A DNA stretch of 64,000 nt, taken from contig OU452239.1 in NCBI GenBank assembly GCA_911728455.2, forward strand, positions 11,886,328 to 11,950,327, in the 5' to 3' direction. Below the pieces are notes generated by a model, which saw only the letters and a list, made by a program, of their open reading frames with translations, had not been told where the DNA came from and did not search any database. Within the stretch, counting starts at the first letter, position 1; each line of letters opens with the position of its first letter. The stretch is from Marthasterias glacialis. Taxonomy: Eukaryota; Echinodermata; Asteroidea; Forcipulatida; Asteriidae. Positions 63,946-64,000 of this stretch are shown here, in pieces. The translations under genes were made by a program, and so were the position numbers.

Positions 63946-63950
63946 AATAC

Positions 63951-64000
63951 AGGAAATAAAACTTAAACTCTAACTATAATCTACCACTGCTTCTACGCCA
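63951..64000 (+). other. Start of a further Ser/Thr-rich exon, cut by the window
   Basis: ACTTAAACTCTAAC parallels the sequence just before mucin exon 2 (62499), and the last bases read TCTACCACTGCTTCTACGCCA, Ser-Thr-Thr-Ala-Ser-Thr-Pro. This suggests the mucin exon series continues to the right. The acceptor cannot be fixed. Confidence 0.4.

Overview
The window is animal nuclear DNA. Genes are in pieces with GT-AG introns, intergenic DNA is AT-rich and full of transposon debris, and the coding modules are extracellular animal domains (EGF-like, SEA, Ser/Thr-rich mucin) on symmetric phase-1 exons. SINE and LINE remnants and the domain style fit an invertebrate deuterostome such as an echinoderm, but I cannot fix the species. 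Nothing looks bacterial.

Layout. (1) 1-20.9 kb holds few or no host genes: SINE, LINE, hAT-like, TA-flanked and TTAA-flanked elements, a foldback element, a possible hammerhead-type ribozyme core, and a 5.4 kb GATA/GGTA tetranucleotide array (about 8.73-14.15 kb) with LINE 3' ends trapped inside. One small GC-richer minus-strand reading frame at 14.7-15.0 kb may be a short membrane protein. (2) 20.9-25.1 kb holds a TATA/initiator promoter and two separate signal-peptide exons, both ending in phase 1. (3) 26.7-59.1 kb is one large plus-strand gene made of single-exon EGF-like modules (41 counted) and four SEA domains. From 28.5 kb it is built from four head-to-tail copies of a cassette of about 7.0-7.2 kb (the last is 9.2 kb through extra EGF exons). 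Each cassette encodes EGF - SEA (two exons, with a conserved G-S autoproteolysis-type site) - EGF - a run of short EGF modules, 375-376 codons in the standard form. A heptamer minisatellite sits in the intron after each SEA. (4) 59.1-64 kb has a truncated fifth cassette start, then Ser/Thr/Pro-rich mucin-type exons that appear to run off the right edge, plus more transposon debris.

Reading: a secreted or membrane-anchored mucin-like protein. EGF-SEA-EGF is the juxtamembrane arrangement of membrane mucins (MUC3/12/13/17 type); here it is repeated in tandem four times, ahead of or within the mucin region. About 1,870 codons of this protein can be assembled in the window from exons with matching splice phases. 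The C-terminus (transmembrane segment or not) is outside the window. All calls come from reading the sequence; no database search was possible.
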